Positions 14,803 to 24,650 of a DNA stretch of 64,000 bases are shown piece after piece. The DNA is from Balneola sp. GTDB lineage: Bacteria > Bacteroidota > Rhodothermia > Balneolales > Balneolaceae. The stretch's first letter is position 1, and every line of letters starts with the position of its first letter. The notes below the pieces were generated by a model, which was not told the DNA's origin, made no database searches, and saw nothing but the letters and a program-made list of their open reading frames with translations. The position numbers and the translations under genes were made by a program. Location: NCBI GenBank assembly GCA_002696035.1, contig NZQV01000016.1:124001-188000 (forward strand), given 5' to 3'.

Positions 14803-17775
14803 TTACTGATCCCTCGGTATTTTGATTATCACGGTTGTCCCCTCATCATTAAGGATCTCAATATCCCCTTTGATCTGACTGGTGAGGGAATGGATCAGTG
14901 TTACGCCAAGTGAGGTCCTTTTCTTCACGATCACTTCTTCTGATATTCCAACGCCATCATCTTTTACTTCCATCAGATAACGATTCCCAACATAAGGTCT
15001 GAAATTTACCCAGATATTTCCTTCTGTCAGCCCATCAAAAGCATGTTCATAGCAATTGCTGATAAGCTCATTCAGGATCAGTCCGCAGGGAATGGCTGTG
15101 TTGACATTCAGTGAACCTGAGCGGACATCTAAGTGTAGCTTGATCTCTTGATCACCGCCCTGCAAAGTTGCTGATATTCGCTCTATGAGGTCTTCAGCAA
15201 AACCTTTGAAATCAATATTCGTCAGTGCTTCATTTTGATATAGTTTTTCGTGGATGGACGACATCGTCTGAATCCGCAATTTACTATTTTCGAGAGCAGA
15301 CTTGGCTTCTTCATCCTTGATCTTATAACCCTGAAGCTCCAACAGGCCCGAAACCACCGCCATATTATTTTTCACCCTGTGGTGAATTTCTTTGATCAAT
15401 ACCTCTTTTTCATCCAGAGCCAGCTGAAGTTCGGCAGTGCGTTCATCCACCATTTTTCCCAGCTTATTCTTCTGATAGTAGATCATCATCATTCTTATGC
15501 TGAGATATATAAGCCCCAAAAAAGAAAGTGTGATCAGTGCATAGAACCAGGCTGTTTGCCAATATGGTTTTTGGATATTGAAAGAAGCCAGGGAAACCGG
15601 TTCACCCCAATCAGATTGAATACTTTTAACTTGCACCTCCAGCTGATATTCGCCGGGCTCAAGATTTGTGTAGTTGATCTGCGAGGTGCCATAATGCGTT
15701 CTCCAGCTTTCATCCAAACCCTGCAGCCTGTATTTATAGAACACCCGTTGTGGATTTTCAAAAAACAGGGCGCCTAACATCAATGTCAGGTTATTCTGAG
15801 AATGCTCAAGGGTCAGCAATTGCTCTCCCTTCATATCCTGTTCTACCCCATTAACCAGGAAAGATCTCAAAATTGGCTTTGGTGCAGATTTCACTTCCGG
15901 CTTATACTTTTCATCATATTTGATCAATCCATGCGTATAAGAACCAAACCAGATATCCCCGGTTTTGTCTTTATAAGACGACAAATAATTCATCTCCACA
16001 CCTTTCCCAAAATCCTCAAGCGGAAAGAAAAGTCCGTTTATGATATTATTCGATGCTTTTTCCGGCAACTCACCTCTTTTGTGGTAATGCAGCCCGCCAC
16101 TGGTGCCCTGCCAGATATTACCTTCATCATCAAATTCCAGGAACTGCGTTTCTTTGAGGAATTCTTCGGGTAAGGTATAATTGAGCACCGCTTCAATGCT
16201 CTCCTGCTCATCAAAAATAATCTTCGCAAAACCTGTGTTTGTTCCAACCCAATAGGTGCTATCCGGAGATTGGGTAATAAAGTGCATACCTGTTCCCTGA
16301 ATGCCGGCATCCAGGGTGTACGAGCTGATAGAATCACCCTCAACTTTACTAAATCCCTGATCGGTGACCGCCCATATTTTCCCGGAAAGATCAAAATATA
16401 CCTGCCACACAAAGTTGTCTACTAATCCCTCATTAATGGTAAATGTATTTTCCAGATCTCCACTTTTATAATGTCTTAACCCGGTTTCGGTAGCCAGCCA
16501 CAAATTATCACCGTCCACTTTTACATCCTGAATTGCAACATTGCCGATGCCAAGTGAAGCTCCGTAATCCACAAAATCTTTGCCATCAAACTCAAGCAGT
16601 CTCGAGTAGCTGCTTTGCACCAAAAGATTTCCGTTGGGAAGTTGATCTATATCCCAAACTTCTTTGTAATCCACCAGGTGTTCAGGGATTCTGAAGTGTT
16701 GAGAATTCCCCTGTTCGTTGAATTTTGTGATACCAAGATCGGTGCCGAGCCAAAGCCCTTCGTCATTTTCAAAGATCACATTCACAGATTCTCCCAACAC
16801 AAATTCTGAGTCATCAAAGATCCTGAAACCTTCACTCCGAATAACATTCACTCCATTTTCATCCGTAGCCACCCACGTCTGTCCCTCATTATCCTCAAAT
16901 AAATAGTAGATATAATTCGAACTCAGCCCATTGCTTTTATTGATGTGCGTAAAATCCTCCCCATCATACCAATAAATACCATCGCCTGCGGTAGCTATCC
17001 AAACCGTTCCGGCATCATCAACCGAAACAAAATAGACATAGCCCAGATCATTTCCATCGACGGATTCTATATGTCTCCATACGCCTTCATCATAAACGGA
17101 AACCCCATTACTGGTAGATGACCACACTTTGCCTTCTTTATCTTCTGCGAAATTATATACAGACTTCCCGCTCAAACCTACTTCCGGTGGAGTTTCTTTA
17201 AGGGAATTTCTATTGAAAACAGCCATCCCCTGCCAGGTTCCGATCCAGGTATCGCCATTTTCTTTGTGATAAATATTCCAGCTATAGTTTGATGGGAGTC
17301 CGTCTTGCTCGGTAAGCCGAATGAGATTCTGGTCATCCCAAATAAAAACTCCCTGTCCATAGGTTGAAAACCAGATCCGTCCATCATTTGATTCAGAAAT
17401 ATGGAGGACAGTAAGCGAATCTAAGGCCGCAAGTTCGGGGAGATATTTAACGCTGTCTCCATCAAAAATTCCAACTCCACCATTCTCAACCGACGTCCAG
17501 AAGCGATCTCGTGAATCAATGAACAGGTCGTATAAAAGATTGTTTCTGAAGCCATTCTCAACGGTATAGTTTTGGGTTTCTATGCCATCAAACCGAACAA
17601 GTCCTTCATAAGTGGAGAACCACATATAGCCACTCGAGTCTTGAATCACATCCCCTATTTGTCCGGCAGGCAAACCTTCGTTGGTCGATATTTTTTTTAT
17701 ATCGAACGTTTGAGCAAACCCGGCGTTTCCCGTAAACGCCATTAGTATCCCTATGAACGGCAGTAATTTATTCAA
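14803..17775 (-). CDS. Propeller-type sensor histidine kinase
   Basis: A 990-residue membrane sensor. A signal peptide (about 1-21) is followed by roughly 600 residues of two-component-regulator propeller repeats (IWFSTYGQGVFIW, TWIGTWQGMAVF, VWIATAGDGIYWYDG). Next come a Y_Y_Y domain (about 665-735, YKYRLQGLDESWRTH) and one transmembrane helix (about 740-760). A cytoplasmic HisKA_2-type kinase follows, with the phospho-His in EIHHRVKNN (798/799), an N-box at NELISN and a G-box at KDDGVGI. There is no receiver or DNA-binding domain, so unlike hybrid versions it needs a separate response regulator, none of which is adjacent. The propeller probably binds an extracellular ligand. Confidence 0.9.
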   Translation of the reverse strand: MNKLLPFIGILMAFTGNAGFAQTFDIKKISTNEGLPAGQIGDVIQDSSGYMWFSTYEGLVRFDGIETQNYTVENGFRNNLLYDLFIDSRDRFWTSVENGGVGIFDGDSVKYLPELAALDSLTVLHISESNDGRIWFSTYGQGVFIWDDQNLIRLTEQDGLPSNYSWNIYHKENGDTWIGTWQGMAVFNRNSLKETPPEVGLSGKSVYNFAEDKEGKVWSSTSNGVSVYDEGVWRHIESVDGNDLGYVYFVSVDDAGTVWIATAGDGIYWYDGEDFTHINKSNGLSSNYIYYLFEDNEGQTWVATDENGVNVIRSEGFRIFDDSEFVLGESVNVIFENDEGLWLGTDLGITKFNEQGNSQHFRIPEHLVDYKEVWDIDQLPNGNLLVQSSYSRLLEFDGKDFVDYGASLGIGNVAIQDVKVDGDNLWLATETGLRHYKSGDLENTFTINEGLVDNFVWQVYFDLSGKIWAVTDQGFSKVEGDSISSYTLDAGIQGTGMHFITQSPDSTYWVGTNTGFAKIIFDEQESIEAVLNYTLPEEFLKETQFLEFDDEGNIWQGTSGGLHYHKRGELPEKASNNIINGLFFPLEDFGKGVEMNYLSSYKDKTGDIWFGSYTHGLIKYDEKYKPEVKSAPKPILRSFLVNGVEQDMKGEQLLTLEHSQNNLTLMLGALFFENPQRVFYKYRLQGLDESWRTHYGTSQINYTNLEPGEYQLEVQVKSIQSDWGEPVSLASFNIQKPYWQTAWFYALITLSFLGLIYLSIRMMMIYYQKNKLGKMVDERTAELQLALDEKEVLIKEIHHRVKNNMAVVSGLLELQGYKIKDEEAKSALENSKLRIQTMSSIHEKLYQNEALTNIDFKGFAEDLIERISATLQGGDQEIKLHLDVRSGSLNVNTAIPCGLILNELISNCYEHAFDGLTEGNIWVNFRPYVGNRYLMEVKDDGVGISEEVIVKKRTSLGVTLIHSLTSQIKGDIEILNDEGTTVIIKIPRDQ

Positions 17776-17930
17776 AATGAAACCTTATTAATTAGCCTTT
17801 GAATATCTAAAATTATAGTCCTATTAAAAAGTTAGGATTTTTTCCTACTTCCCTATTCGTATACACTATTTACCACAATTAATTTTTAGTATCTGTATAC
17901 TCAGGCATCTTTTTAACCAACCTATCTATT

Positions 17931-20900
17931 ATGCGATTTTCTCTGTTATTATTGATGCTGATTTTCGTCAGCTTTTCTTCTTTTGCCCAGGATGAATGGG
18001 ACGTCACCGACCCCGGTGTTATGGGTGAATCTTCTGAAGTCACCATTACCACCGATGAAGGCACCTGGATGAACCTGGATGTAAGTCCCGACGGTTCGCA
18101 AATTGTCTTCGATCTTTTGGGGGATATTTTTATGATGCCCATCGAAGGTGGAGAAGCAGAGCTTTTACGGGGCGGACATGCCTATGAAATTCAGCCCCGG
18201 TTCAGCCCGGATGGCTCCCAAATTCTTTTCACCAGTGATGCCGGAGGAGGCGATAATATTTGGGTGATGGATGCCAATGGCGAAAACGCCAAGCAGATCA
18301 CCGACGAAAGTTTCCGGTTGTTGAACAACGCCGTCTGGACTCCGGATGGTGAATACATCATCGCCAAAAAACATTTTTCTTCGACTCGTTCTTTGGGAGC
18401 CGGCGAGATCTGGATGTATCACAGATCGGGCGGAGCAGGCGTTCAGCTTGTAGAGAAAGCCAACGAGCAGCAAGATATCGGCGAGCCGTGGGTTTCTCCG
18501 GATGGTCGGTATGTATATTACAGTCAGGCCGTATACCCCGGCGGATATTTTCAGTATAACAAAGATCCCAACAGTCAGATCTATGTGATCCGCCGCTACG
18601 ATCGTGAGGAAGGTGATATCGAAACAGTGACCGGAGGAAATGGCGGAGCGATACGACCACAGATCTCTCCCGATGGAGAAACGCTGGCTTTTGTACGACG
18701 GGTAAGAACAAAATCTGTGTTGTTTTTGCGTGATCTGGATACGGGACGCGAATGGCCGGTGTACCAAAACCTCAGTAAAGACATGCAGGAAGCCTGGGCG
18801 ATCTTTGGTCCCAATGCCAACTTCAACTGGATGCCGGATAATCGACATATTGTTATTTGGGCAAATGGAAAGATCAACATGATCGATACGGAGACGCATG
18901 AGTCTCAGATCATTCCTTTTGAAGCAGAAGCCACGCATAACCTGGTAGAGGCCGTACGTTTTCAGCAGGATGTAGCGCCGGATAAATTCCGATCCAAAGC
19001 GGCCCGTCATCTTACCACTTCTCCTGATGGAGATCGCGTGGTCTGGAATGCAGCCGGATATCTTTGGACCAAAGAACTCCCCAATGGAACTCCCGAGCGA
19101 TTGACTACCGCCTCTGATTTCGAATTCGAACCAGCCTTTTCTCCCGATGGGCGCAAGTTAGCTTATGTCACCTGGAGTGATGAGGAAATGGGCGCCATCA
19201 ATGTGATCGAGTTCAATCGCCGTGGAAATGCCGGTTCACCCCAAAAAATTACTTCGGAAAAAGGAATCTACCGAGAACCTTCCTTCTCTTCCGATGGAAA
19301 TACCATTGTGTTCAGAAAAGAAGATGGAAACGGTCAGCAGGGATTTGTGCATACGCTGAATCCTGGCATTTACACTATCCCGACAGCAGGCGGAGAATCA
19401 ACCATGATCACCGATGAAGGTGCCTTTCCGAAGTTCAGTCCTGATGGAGAGCGCATTTACTATCAAACCGGTGGCTACATTTTTGGAAGCATCAATAAAG
19501 CGTACAAAAGCGTGAATCTCCGTGGTGAAGATGAGGTCACCCATTTCACCTCCAGTTATGGACATGAGTTCGCTCCAAGCCCCGATGGCAAGTGGATGGC
19601 GTTTTCAAACTTGCATAAAGTATACCTGGCTCCCATCCCCAAAACAGGGAAAACCATTGAGCTGAATCCAAACACAAAAGCCATTCCGGTAAAACAGATC
19701 TCGGAAGAAGCAGGATATCACATGCACTGGTCGAACGACAGTCAGAAGATCCACTGGACGCTTGGTGAAGAATATTTCACCATAGACCTCAACGAAACTT
19801 TTGAATTTGTTGAGGGAGCGCCGGAAGAACTTCCCGAACCTCCAACTGAAGGAATTGATCTTGGGCTAGAACTGGAGACAGATGTTCCTGAGGGCACCAT
19901 AGCGTTCACCAACGCTCGCATCATCACCGTAAACGATGATAACGAAGTGATCGAAAACGGAACCATTGTAGTGGAAGGAAATCGCATCGTTTCAATTGGA
20001 ACTGATGTGGACGTTCCATCGAATGCCAAAGTGATCGACGCATCCGGCAAAACCATCATGCCCGGAATTGTGGATGTACATGCGCATGTGGGGAATTTCA
20101 GATTAGGCATAAGTCCACAGCAGCAATGGGAATATTTTGCAAATCTGGCGTATGGAGTGACAACCGTTCACGATCCATCTTCCAATTCTGAGATGATCTT
20201 TTCTCATTCCGAAGCCGTGAAAGCCGGACATATGGTTGGTCCACGAATTTACTCTACCGGAGTGATCCTGTACGGGGCAGATGGCTCTATCAAAGCAGAG
20301 ATCAACAGCTATGAAGATGCTTTATTTGCGCTGGAAAGAACCAAAGCCTGGGGTGCTTTTTCTGTGAAGAGTTATAATCAACCTCGCCGAAATCAGCGGC
20401 AGCAGGTCATCAAAGCAGCCAAGGAATTGGAGATGATGGTAATGCCTGAAGGCGGTTCTACCTTCACCCACAACATGAGCATGATCCTGGATGGACATAC
20501 CGGCATCGAGCATAACATTCCTGTAGCGCCACTTTATAAGGATGTCACCGAGCTTTGGGGTGCCAGTGATGTAGGTTATACCCCAACACATGTGGTAAAC
20601 TATGGAAGTATGAGCGGTGAGTATTACTGGTACCAAAAGACCAACGTTTGGGAAAATGAGCGACTGCTGACTTTCACTCCAAGAAGTGTGATCGATCCGC
20701 GGTCCCGCCATCGTACAATGATCCCTGATGAGGAATACGATAACGGACATATTCTCACTGCCGAATCAGACAAAAAACTAGCTGACGCTGGCGTAAAAGT
20801 GAACCTCGGAGCACATGGTCAGCTACAAGGACTTGGCGCCCACTGGGAACTCTGGATGTTTGAACAAGGTGGGATGAGTAACATGGAAGCCTTGCGCGTA

Positions 20901-21209
20901 TCCACAATCAATGGTGCACATTACCTGGGAATGGACCACGAGATTGGATCCATCGAAGAAGGAAAACTGGCTGATCTTGTGATCCTGGATGAGAATCCGC
21001 TGGATAATATCCGAAACACAAATTCGGTAACACACACCATGGTAAATGGCCGATTGTTTGATGCCGCTACTATGAATGAAGTTGGCAATCAGGAAAACGA
21101 GCGACTTCCATTCTGGTGGGAACGTGACAGCTACGGTGAAGAATTCGACTGGCATGCCATCACCATTGCGCCCGCCGGATTGCAGTGTACCTGTTTTGGA
21201 GCACATTAA
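17931..21209 (+). CDS. Exported beta-propeller-amidohydrolase fusion
   Basis: A 1092-residue secreted or periplasmic enzyme. It has a signal peptide (MRFSLLLLMLIFVSFSSFAQ). About 640 residues of PD40/TolB-type propeller repeats follow (VSPDGSQIVFDLLGDIFMMP, RFSPDGSQILFTSD, FSPDGRKLAYVTW). A C-terminal amidohydrolase barrel begins at about residue 660. Metal-binding His are H717/H719 in DVHAHVG, and further ones occur in THNMS, GHTGIEHN and LGAHGQ. The IEEGKLADLVILDENPL block near the end is the standard amidohydrolase C-terminal strand. Members are annotated as peptidase-like or Tol-associated amidohydrolases, and the substrate is unknown. The tail (LQCTCFGAH) ends with a Cys pair. A terminator follows. 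Confidence 0.88.
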   Translation: MRFSLLLLMLIFVSFSSFAQDEWDVTDPGVMGESSEVTITTDEGTWMNLDVSPDGSQIVFDLLGDIFMMPIEGGEAELLRGGHAYEIQPRFSPDGSQILFTSDAGGGDNIWVMDANGENAKQITDESFRLLNNAVWTPDGEYIIAKKHFSSTRSLGAGEIWMYHRSGGAGVQLVEKANEQQDIGEPWVSPDGRYVYYSQAVYPGGYFQYNKDPNSQIYVIRRYDREEGDIETVTGGNGGAIRPQISPDGETLAFVRRVRTKSVLFLRDLDTGREWPVYQNLSKDMQEAWAIFGPNANFNWMPDNRHIVIWANGKINMIDTETHESQIIPFEAEATHNLVEAVRFQQDVAPDKFRSKAARHLTTSPDGDRVVWNAAGYLWTKELPNGTPERLTTASDFEFEPAFSPDGRKLAYVTWSDEEMGAINVIEFNRRGNAGSPQKITSEKGIYREPSFSSDGNTIVFRKEDGNGQQGFVHTLNPGIYTIPTAGGESTMITDEGAFPKFSPDGERIYYQTGGYIFGSINKAYKSVNLRGEDEVTHFTSSYGHEFAPSPDGKWMAFSNLHKVYLAPIPKTGKTIELNPNTKAIPVKQISEEAGYHMHWSNDSQKIHWTLGEEYFTIDLNETFEFVEGAPEELPEPPTEGIDLGLELETDVPEGTIAFTNARIITVNDDNEVIENGTIVVEGNRIVSIGTDVDVPSNAKVIDASGKTIMPGIVDVHAHVGNFRLGISPQQQWEYFANLAYGVTTVHDPSSNSEMIFSHSEAVKAGHMVGPRIYSTGVILYGADGSIKAEINSYEDALFALERTKAWGAFSVKSYNQPRRNQRQQVIKAAKELEMMVMPEGGSTFTHNMSMILDGHTGIEHNIPVAPLYKDVTELWGASDVGYTPTHVVNYGSMSGEYYWYQKTNVWENERLLTFTPRSVIDPRSRHRTMIPDEEYDNGHILTAESDKKLADAGVKVNLGAHGQLQGLGAHWELWMFEQGGMSNMEALRVSTINGAHYLGMDHEIGSIEEGKLADLVILDENPLDNIRNTNSVTHTMVNGRLFDAATMNEVGNQENERLPFWWERDSYGEEFDWHAITIAPAGLQCTCFGAH

Positions 21210-21271
21210 GCCGTTGGCTATCCCATAATTAGCCAATATTGATCGGATAAACCCGAGCGCACTTTGTACCT

Positions 21272-22219
21272 TTGAGCCTCCCATTTTGGGAGGCTTTTTT
21301 AATTTCAGAAGGAACCGTCATCAACAACCAAAAACTTTCTGCCCTACTCATAGCTGGTACCGGTATTATTTTGTTCTCATCCAAAGCGGTGATGGTGAAA
21401 CTGGCTTATGGCTATGAGATCGATGAACTCTCCTTATTGCTCCTTCGGATGGTTTTTGCCCTGCCCTTCTATCTCGGCGTATGGGCCTACAAGCGCTCGG
21501 AATGGAAAGAACGTCCACTTGGCTCTAAAAAATGGGTCGGTGTCATCGCACTGGGATTGGTAGGCTACTACTTCGCCAGCTTTTTCGACTTCAAAGGACT
21601 GACCTACATCAGCGCCAGTTTAGAGAGACTGATTCTCTTCACCTATCCCACTATTGTCTTGATCCTCAGCGCCATCTTCCTAAAAAAGAAGGTTACCGGA
21701 TTCCAGCTCACTGCGATACTGATCACCTACGCCGGACTTGCTATCATTTTCCTGGACAATCAAGGAATTGCTTCCGGAGCAACCGAAGATGTCATAACCG
21801 GCTCTGCGTTCATCCTTCTTAGCGCATTCACTTATGCGATCTATTTAACGGGCACTAACTTCATGATCGGAGGTATCGGCACGTTACGACTCACTACTAT
21901 TGTGATGAGCATGTCGTGTCTTTCGGTGATCATTCACTTCTCCATTGTACAAACCCCGGATATTTTTGGATATCCGTATCAGGTGTATGTGATCGGTTTG
22001 CTGATGGCTGTGTTTGCCACGGTGCTTCCTTCATTTATGATCAATGAAGCCATCAAGCGCATTGGTGCTCCGGATGTTTCTATTTTAGGGAGTCTGGGGC
22101 CGGTCTCAACCATCACACTTTCCATGATCTTTCTGGGTGAACGACTTACGCTCATTCAATTTTTCGGCGCTTTGGTTATCATCTCAGGAGTTGCGATCAT
22201 TAGCCTAAACAAACGCTGA
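21272..22219 (+). CDS. EamA/DMT-superfamily transporter
   Basis: A ten-helix drug/metabolite exporter with two EamA repeats. The first covers about residues 25-150 (LSALLIAGTGIILFSSKAVM, LTYISASLERLILFTYPTIV) and the second about 175-310 (INEAIKRIGAPDVSILGSLG, FLGERLTLIQFFGALVI). The given left end is a TTG inside the preceding terminator hairpin and is doubtful. No ATG, GTG or TTG follows before the first helix. ATT at 21302, or ATC at 21320 after a GAAGGA motif, is a possible rare start. Substrate unknown. The next gene (AlkD-like) begins 10 bases after the stop. Confidence 0.87.
   Translation: MSLPFWEAFLISEGTVINNQKLSALLIAGTGIILFSSKAVMVKLAYGYEIDELSLLLLRMVFALPFYLGVWAYKRSEWKERPLGSKKWVGVIALGLVGYYFASFFDFKGLTYISASLERLILFTYPTIVLILSAIFLKKKVTGFQLTAILITYAGLAIIFLDNQGIASGATEDVITGSAFILLSAFTYAIYLTGTNFMIGGIGTLRLTTIVMSMSCLSVIIHFSIVQTPDIFGYPYQVYVIGLLMAVFATVLPSFMINEAIKRIGAPDVSILGSLGPVSTITLSMIFLGERLTLIQFFGALVIISGVAIISLNKR
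21275..21301 (+). terminator. Intrinsic terminator after the amidohydrolase gene
   Basis: AGCCTCCC-atttt-GGGAGGCT forms an 8-bp G+C-rich stem with a 5-base loop (21275-21295), directly followed by a T tract to 21300. It ends the amidohydrolase transcript. It overlaps the first codons of the longest possible reading of the EamA gene, which is evidence against that upstream start. Confidence 0.88.
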
Positions 22220-22229
22220 TGCTTCCGAT

Positions 22230-22934
22230 ATGACACACGACCAACTTATCAACGAACTCAAGGAACACGCTGATCCTGAAAAAGCAAAACACTCTACACG
22301 TTTCTTTAAATCCGGATCAGGAGAATATGGAGAGGGAGATGAATTTCTGGGGATCAAAGTCCCTCCACAGCGTAAAGTGGCCAAGAAATTCAGGGAAATG
22401 CCGCTGGATGAGGTAGCCAAACTGCTGCATAATAAGTATCACGAAGTGCGGCTTACCGCGGCCTATCTGCTTGTTTACAAGGTTGAAAAAGGGGACGAGC
22501 AAACCCTTGAAGCCGTAACTGAATGCTACCTGAATAACCTTTCCGGAATAAATAACTGGGATCTGGTGGATAGTTCGTGTCATCAGATATTGGGACGATA
22601 TTTTGAAGATAAGGAACGTGACCTGCTGTATGACTTTGCCCGCTCTGATGATCTCTGGAAAAAGCGTATTGCGATGATCACTTGTTACCATTTCATCCGG
22701 AATCAAGATTTTGAAGATGCGCTGTACATTGCTGAAATTTTGCTTGATGATGACCATGACCTCATCCATAAAGCCGTTGGCTGGATGCTTCGGGAAATTG
22801 GAAATCGGGACCTGGCTACTGAAGAATCATTCCTTAAAAAACATTACCAAACCATGCCGCGAACCATGTTGCGGTATGCGATCGAGAAGTTTGAGGAGCC
22901 GCTTCGATTAAAATATTTGCATGGAGATATTTGA
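22230..22934 (+). CDS. AlkD-like DNA alkylation repair protein
   Basis: HEAT-repeat DNA glycosylase of the AlkC/AlkD group, which removes alkylated purines without base flipping. It has 234 residues, typical for AlkD. The GIKVPPQRKVAKKF loop, the NNWDLVDSSCHQILGRYF helix (carrying the conserved WDxxD catalytic Asp), LWKKRIAMITCYHFI and KAVGWMLREIG are all characteristic. It lies 10 bases downstream of the EamA gene and is probably co-transcribed with it. The call is confident at family level. Confidence 0.92.
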   Translation: MTHDQLINELKEHADPEKAKHSTRFFKSGSGEYGEGDEFLGIKVPPQRKVAKKFREMPLDEVAKLLHNKYHEVRLTAAYLLVYKVEKGDEQTLEAVTECYLNNLSGINNWDLVDSSCHQILGRYFEDKERDLLYDFARSDDLWKKRIAMITCYHFIRNQDFEDALYIAEILLDDDHDLIHKAVGWMLREIGNRDLATEESFLKKHYQTMPRTMLRYAIEKFEEPLRLKYLHGDI

Positions 22935-23199
22935 TTCATTCTGTCTTTTTGGTCATTCCTAAGGCTCTGATCAATGATTTTTAAAAAAATTAAACCTCTT
23001 TTGTAACAAATGGGCTTCAGATAACTCTTGTCCAAGCGTTGGCTTAAACAAATGAGCTGTGGTATGCTGTCATTTCACTTCAAAATGGGGAATTAGTTTG
23101 CTACTGGTTTTAAATATATTGAAGGCAAAGAATAGCAACTCTTTTGTTGAAGCTGAATAGACAGGAAACAGTAAAAACAGCAGTTAGGATTTTACCCAC

Positions 23200-24456
23200 A
23201 TGGGAATGGATCGAAAAATTGAGAAGAAAACATGGACGCTTAAGCGCATACTCTCCCTTGTTGCGATTGTGGCTTTTTCAGGGATAAGTATTTACGCGTT
23301 CTGGTTTATGGATGTGCGTTCCACACTGAATGTAGACCCTGATAAAATAGCCGTTTCTGAAGTTCGGGAAGACACCTTTCAGGAATTCATTCAGGTAACG
23401 GGAGCGGTTCAACCCATACAAACCATTTACCTGGATGCCATTGAGGGTGGTGTGGTTCAACAAGTTTTTTTGGAATCCGGAACTCAGGTTCAGCAGGGAG
23501 ATACTATTCTCACACTCGCTAACTCCGGATTGCAATTGCAGGTGATGCAACAGACTTCCGGCCTCTATGATCAGATCAACAACGTGCGGAATTCCCGGCT
23601 CAACCTGGAGCAAAACACCCTGCGGCTTCAGGAGCAACTAGCCAATGCCAAAGCACAAATGGAGATCCTGAAAGCAAAATATGAGCGGCAACAAAAATTA
23701 ATGGAACGGGACCTGATATCTGAAGAGGAATTTCAAACCACGAAAGAAAATTATGCCTATCAGAAGCGCCGGCACGAGTTGACCTATGAGTCTTTCAAAA
23801 AGGATTCGATACAAACCATTACACAGATGCGACAGCTCGATCAGTCGGAAGATCGGATGTATGAAAACCTGGAAGCAGTGCAACAGATCCTCGATAATTT
23901 AGCTGTTACTGCTCCTATTTCCGGTCAGTTGAGTACCATTGAATTAAATCAGGGCCAGTCTATTTCTTCCGGAGAGCGCATTGGGCAGGTCGATATTTTG
24001 GACAGCTATAAAGTTCGTGTTGCCATCGATGAATATCACCTTTCCCGGATCATCCCGGGGCTGAAAGGCTCTTTCAATTTCGATGGCAAAACCCATCAAC
24101 TAGAGATCACCAAGATTTACCCGGTCATTAACAACGGACAGTTTGAGGTGGATATGGAGTTTTTAGAAGAAGCTCCCGGAAACTTGCGGCGTGGACAGAC
24201 ATTAAGAATTCGGCTGGAACTGGGTGAATCCGCAAGTGCGGTTCAAATACCCCGTGGAGGATTTTATCAAACCACCGGCGGAAACTGGATATTTGTGATC
24301 AATGAGGATGAAGGAAGAGCCTTCCGCCGGGAGATCCAGCTTGGCCGCCAGAATCCTGATTACTTTGAAGTGCAATTTGGACTGGAACCGGGTGAGAAAG
24401 TCATCACTTCAAGCTATGATACTTTTGGGGATAACGAAGTGCTCGTTCTCGAATAA
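23200..24456 (+). CDS. MacA/HlyD-type periplasmic adaptor of an ABC efflux system
   Basis: A 418-residue membrane-fusion protein. It has one N-terminal transmembrane helix (about 18-36) and a biotinyl-lipoyl-like half domain beginning LDAIEGGVVQQVFLESGTQV. A long coiled-coil hairpin follows (about residues 115-230, rich in Gln/Glu/Arg), then a second lipoyl half (LAVTAPISGQLSTIELNQGQ) and beta-barrel and membrane-proximal domains. It bridges an inner-membrane ABC permease to the outer membrane or periplasm. The ATPase gene follows after 194 bases. A matching MacB-type permease is 3 kb downstream, not adjacent. The first Met residues at 23200 and 23206 are both plausible starts. Confidence 0.87.
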   Translation: MGMDRKIEKKTWTLKRILSLVAIVAFSGISIYAFWFMDVRSTLNVDPDKIAVSEVREDTFQEFIQVTGAVQPIQTIYLDAIEGGVVQQVFLESGTQVQQGDTILTLANSGLQLQVMQQTSGLYDQINNVRNSRLNLEQNTLRLQEQLANAKAQMEILKAKYERQQKLMERDLISEEEFQTTKENYAYQKRRHELTYESFKKDSIQTITQMRQLDQSEDRMYENLEAVQQILDNLAVTAPISGQLSTIELNQGQSISSGERIGQVDILDSYKVRVAIDEYHLSRIIPGLKGSFNFDGKTHQLEITKIYPVINNGQFEVDMEFLEEAPGNLRRGQTLRIRLELGESASAVQIPRGGFYQTTGGNWIFVINEDEGRAFRREIQLGRQNPDYFEVQFGLEPGEKVITSSYDTFGDNEVLVLE

Positions 24457-24520
24457 AACATTTTAATTGAACACGGATGACACGGATAGAGTAGATAATC
24501 ACGGACTAATTAATTAAAGG

Positions 24521-24550
24521 CACTAGCGCAAGCGTCGCGCTTGTGCGGTG
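24521..24550. repeat. G+C-rich palindrome between adaptor and ATPase genes
   Basis: CACTAGCGCAAGCG, a short spacer, then CGCTTGTGCGGTG form an imperfect hairpin of about 12 pairs that stands out against A+T-rich surroundings. It looks like a REP-type intergenic repeat rather than a terminator, because no T tract follows. It may reduce or stabilise read-through from the adaptor to the ATPase gene. Confidence 0.5.
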
Positions 24551-24650
24551 TTGATTTAAATAAGATTGGTCAATTAGTAAAGCTTGAACCAGTTTGTCCG
24601 CAACCTCCTTCTCATTCGCATTCCATAACATTATCAAAAAACCATACACC

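Noticed and set aside
15250-15777. 175-residue frame opposite the sensor kinase
   Set aside because: Antisense shadow of a conserved coding region. Its composition follows the kinase codons.
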